Shown here one piece after another: positions 6,305 through 8,433 of a DNA stretch of 8,433 bases. The notes under the pieces are model-generated. The model was not told the origin of the DNA. It did not search any database and saw only the letters and a list, made by a program, of their open reading frames with translations. Origin of the DNA: Burkholderiales bacterium (lineage in GTDB: Bacteria > Pseudomonadota > Gammaproteobacteria > Burkholderiales > Burkholderiaceae). The stretch's first letter is position 1, and every line of letters begins with the position of its first letter. The position numbers were made by a program, and so were the translations under genes. The stretch is taken from NCBI GenBank assembly GCA_947447845.1, contig CANFNO010000089.1, positions 1 through 8,433 of the forward strand, given 5' to 3'.

Positions 6305-8433
6305 GCACCCTCCTGCTTCAGCAGTTCCATTGCGCTTTCAAATTCAAATGCACCGATAGCTACTTCGACTTGTGCCCATTGCCTTAGCAGGGGCCGAAGA
6401 ATGCGGACATGGGTCTCCCATATTTCCAGTGCATTCGCATTGTTGTCTTGCAGGCACATTCTGATTTCACGCAGTGCTTGCCGGGCAGTTCGCATCTCTG
6501 GCTCGCTTAAGGTCCCATAGGCAACAACTTCCCGGTCTTGCGCAAAGCCGGGTGCGTGTCTGAGCGCCTGAACCAACACTTGCAATAGCGTATCGGTGGC
6601 TTCAAGGGCATGCTCCAGTTGGCGCAAATCGCAGGAGGTGCCTAACAAATGCTCCAGCACGTCGGCGCTGTCAAACAGTTGCATGGCTCCCAGGCTGCCG
6701 GCTAGTCCCTTGAGCGTATGGGCCGACAAAGCGGCCGAGGGCGTATTGGCAACGGCCAGGCTTTGCCGCATGCGCAGCACGCTGTCTTCCTGGGACCGGA
6801 CAAACTTGCGCAGCATGGATACGTAAAAATCCGGCTTGTTGGCGGTGCGCAGCAAGCCCACACCCACATTCAAACCCGGGATGGTGTGCAAGGCATCCAT
6901 CAGCGCATCGGCCGCCTCCTGCACCAGTGGTGCGCTCGAGGCTTCACTTGCCGAGGGTAGGAGCATGGGGTTCCCTAAACCGTCGCGCAACTTGACCCAC
7001 TGCAGCATGGCTTGCCACAGTTCGTCGGGGCTGATGGGCTTGGTCACATAGCCATTCATTCCGGCTTGCAGGCAGCGCTCCCGGTCGGCCTCCATGGCGT
7101 TGGCCGTCATGGCAACGATGGGCAACTCATGTGCCGGGAAGCGCTGTCGAATCAGCCGTGCCGCTGTTACGCCGTCCATCACCGGCATCTGCATGTCCAT
7201 CAACACCAGGTCGTAGGGCAAGTGCTGTTCGTTCGCTGCAAAAACCTGCTCCACAGCAAGCTGTCCGTTGTGCGCCACATCCACTTCAAAGCCCGCTCCG
7301 CGCAACACTTCACAAGCCACCAATTGGTTGATTTCGTTGTCTTCCACCAGCAGCACGCGCGCACCCCGGATGGGGCCAAGCTGCATTTCCAGCGCGTCAT
7401 TTGCGGGCAATTGCATGCGCTCAACCAGTGGCCCTTCGACACCTAGCAGCTGCATCATGGTGTTGATTAACAGTGAGATGTTGACCGGTTTGGACAGCAC
7501 ATGGGCGATGCCCAACAGCTCTGCGCCCTTCACCAACTCCTGACGGCGGTGGGCAGTCACCATCAGAACGAAGGGTGTGGTCCTGATCGGCAGTGCGCGC
7601 ACAGCGCGCACGGTTTCCAGTCCGTCCATGCCGGGCATAAGCCAGTCCATCAATACAAAGTCAAAGGGCTGGAGCGCAGCCTCGGCCACCTTGAGTTTCA
7701 GAATCGCGTCGACACCCGAGCTCGCATGCTTCACCGCAAAGCCGAGATCGGTCAGTAGCTCGCTAAGTACCAGTGCGGCCTCCGCGTTGTCGTCCACCAC
7801 CAGCACGCTGCGGCCGCGCAGATCAATGGTTGGCAGCACCAGCAACTTCTCTGTGGAGCCAATGCGCAGGCGCGCGGTGAACCAGAAGGTGGAGCCAATG
7901 TCTGGCACACTCTCGACCCCGACGCTTCCGCCCATGGCTTCGGCCAGATTCTTGCTGATAGCCAGGCCCAAACCGGTGCCGCCAAACTCACGCGTGATCG
8001 AGGCATCAGCCTGCTCGAAACTGGTGAACAGCCGCGCAATCTGAGCCGGGGTCAACCCAATGCCGGTGTCGGACACAGAGAAATGCAACAGCACCTCCTG
8101 ACCCACCATGTTGTCGATACGGATCGCAATGCGCACCTCGCCTGTGTGCGTGAATTTGACCGCGTTGTTGGCATAGTTGATCAGGATTTGACCCAGTCGC
8201 AGCGGGTCGCCCAACAGCGTCTTGGGAATATTCGGGTCGACGTGGCACAGCAGTTCCAGGCCCTTGCCTTCCACTTGCTCTGAAATCAGGTTGACCACGT
8301 TGTCGATCACTGCATATAGGCTGAAGGGAACCGATTCGACTTCGAGCTTGCCGGATTCGATTTTGGAAAAATCCAGAATGTCGTTAATGATGCCCAGCAG
8401 ATGGGAGCCGCTTTGCTGAATTTTGCTCAGGTA
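6301..8433 (-). CDS. Hybrid sensor histidine kinase with two receiver domains and Hpt (5' end outside window)
   Basis: C-terminal 710 residues of a multistep phosphorelay kinase. The frame stays open to the right edge, and the part upstream of the first internal ATG (8310) is clearly coding: it reads [20 protein letters not shown] then [11 protein letters not shown], the second helix of the HisKA dimerisation domain. The H-box and any sensor region are therefore off the window. In order (visible-fragment numbering): the ATPase domain with N-box NNAVKFT, DTGIG, the [10 protein letters not shown]-box and GGTGLGLAI (about 75-190); receiver 1 (about 209-331; acidic pair D214/D215, phospho-acceptor D263, T293, K315); receiver 2 (about 359-481; E364/D365, D413, T443, K465); and an Hpt domain with the phospho-histidine H572 in [15 protein letters not shown] helical extension of about 85 residues follows Hpt. 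All expected phosphotransfer residues in view are intact, so the protein looks functional. It converges on the PsiF-like gene with interlocking stops (CTAA, 6301-6304). The input signal and target regulator cannot be inferred. Confidence 0.95.
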   Translation of the reverse strand, partial: YLSKIQQSGSHLLGIINDILDFSKIESGKLEVESVPFSLYAVIDNVVNLISEQVEGKGLELLCHVDPNIPKTLLGDPLRLGQILINYANNAVKFTHTGEVRIAIRIDNMVGQEVLLHFSVSDTGIGLTPAQIARLFTSFEQADASITREFGGTGLGLAISKNLAEAMGGSVGVESVPDIGSTFWFTARLRIGSTEKLLVLPTIDLRGRSVLVVDDNAEAALVLSELLTDLGFAVKHASSGVDAILKLKVAEAALQPFDFVLMDWLMPGMDGLETVRAVRALPIRTTPFVLMVTAHRRQELVKGAELLGIAHVLSKPVNISLLINTMMQLLGVEGPLVERMQLPANDALEMQLGPIRGARVLLVEDNEINQLVACEVLRGAGFEVDVAHNGQLAVEQVFAANEQHLPYDLVLMDMQMPVMDGVTAARLIRQRFPAHELPIVAMTANAMEADRERCLQAGMNGYVTKPISPDELWQAMLQWVKLRDGLGNPMLLPSASEASSAPLVQEAADALMDALHTIPGLNVGVGLLRTANKPDFYVSMLRKFVRSQEDSVLRMRQSLAVANTPSAALSAHTLKGLAGSLGAMQLFDSADVLEHLLGTSCDLRQLEHALEATDTLLQVLVQALRHAPGFAQDREVVAYGTLSEPEMRTARQALREIRMCLQDNNANALEIWETHVRILRPLLRQWAQVEVAIGAFEFESAMELLKQEGA

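Noticed and set aside
6313..6324. CTGCTTCAGCAG as a terminator for the plus-strand cluster
   Set aside because: The stem is only four to five base pairs, has no T-run and lies inside kinase coding sequence.
7012..7446. Plus-strand open frame opposite the kinase receiver domain
   Set aside because: It is a His/Gln-rich shadow of a strongly conserved receiver domain on the other strand.
8308..8310. ATG at 8310 as the kinase start
   Set aside because: The 41 codons upstream encode a clear HisKA helix (ending [11 protein letters not shown]), so this ATG is internal and the gene continues past the right edge.
6301..8433. Kinase as the dedicated regulator of the oxidase cluster
   Set aside because: Only convergent adjacency supports it. 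The sensor domain is outside the window and no partner response regulator with DNA-binding domain is seen.

Overview
The window most likely comes from a betaproteobacterium, probably Burkholderiales in or near the Comamonadaceae/Leptothrix-Rhodoferax group. The grounds are moderate-to-high GC content, G/C-ending codons, a BarA/TorS-type hybrid kinase with a C-terminal extension, and the combination of gene families. This placement rests on gene content and style, not on a marker gene. The left two thirds of the window is a plus-strand cluster, and the right third is a minus-strand gene that runs off the right edge.

Plus strand, 71-4141: a very large secreted multicopper oxidase of about 1356 residues. 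All copper-ligand motifs are intact (HLHG, YHDH, HPMHFH, HCHILGHEENDLM), and three fibronectin type III modules follow at the C-terminus. The ligand motifs resemble the CotA/bilirubin-oxidase branch. Its size and its neighbour recall MofA, the putative Mn(II) oxidase of Leptothrix discophora. Plus strand, 4204-6039: an exported protein joining a monohaem cytochrome c domain (CVNCH, with a probable distal Met in ALMPRY) to a domain resembling a type I periplasmic binding protein, with a Met-rich patch near the C-terminus. Between these two genes lies a perfect 8-bp hairpin without a U-tract. Plus strand, 6107-6304: a small exported PsiF-repeat-like protein with a strong ribosome binding site.

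Minus strand, 8433-6301: the C-terminal 710 residues of a hybrid sensor histidine kinase. It contains the end of the dimerisation domain, the ATPase domain, two receiver domains and an Hpt domain. Its stop codon interlocks with that of the PsiF-like gene (CTAA, 4-base overlap). Its sensor region and H-box lie beyond the right edge.

Working model (inference): the oxidase oxidises a metal or phenolic substrate in the periplasm or outside the cell. The co-encoded cytochrome/binding-protein fusion either carries electrons linked to that reaction or senses a ligand. The small cysteine-pair protein is an accessory of unknown role. Substrate specificity (Mn(II), Fe(II), bilirubin-like or phenolic) cannot be read from the sequence. 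The convergent kinase may be unrelated. No tRNA, rRNA, CRISPR array, insertion sequence or phage gene was seen.
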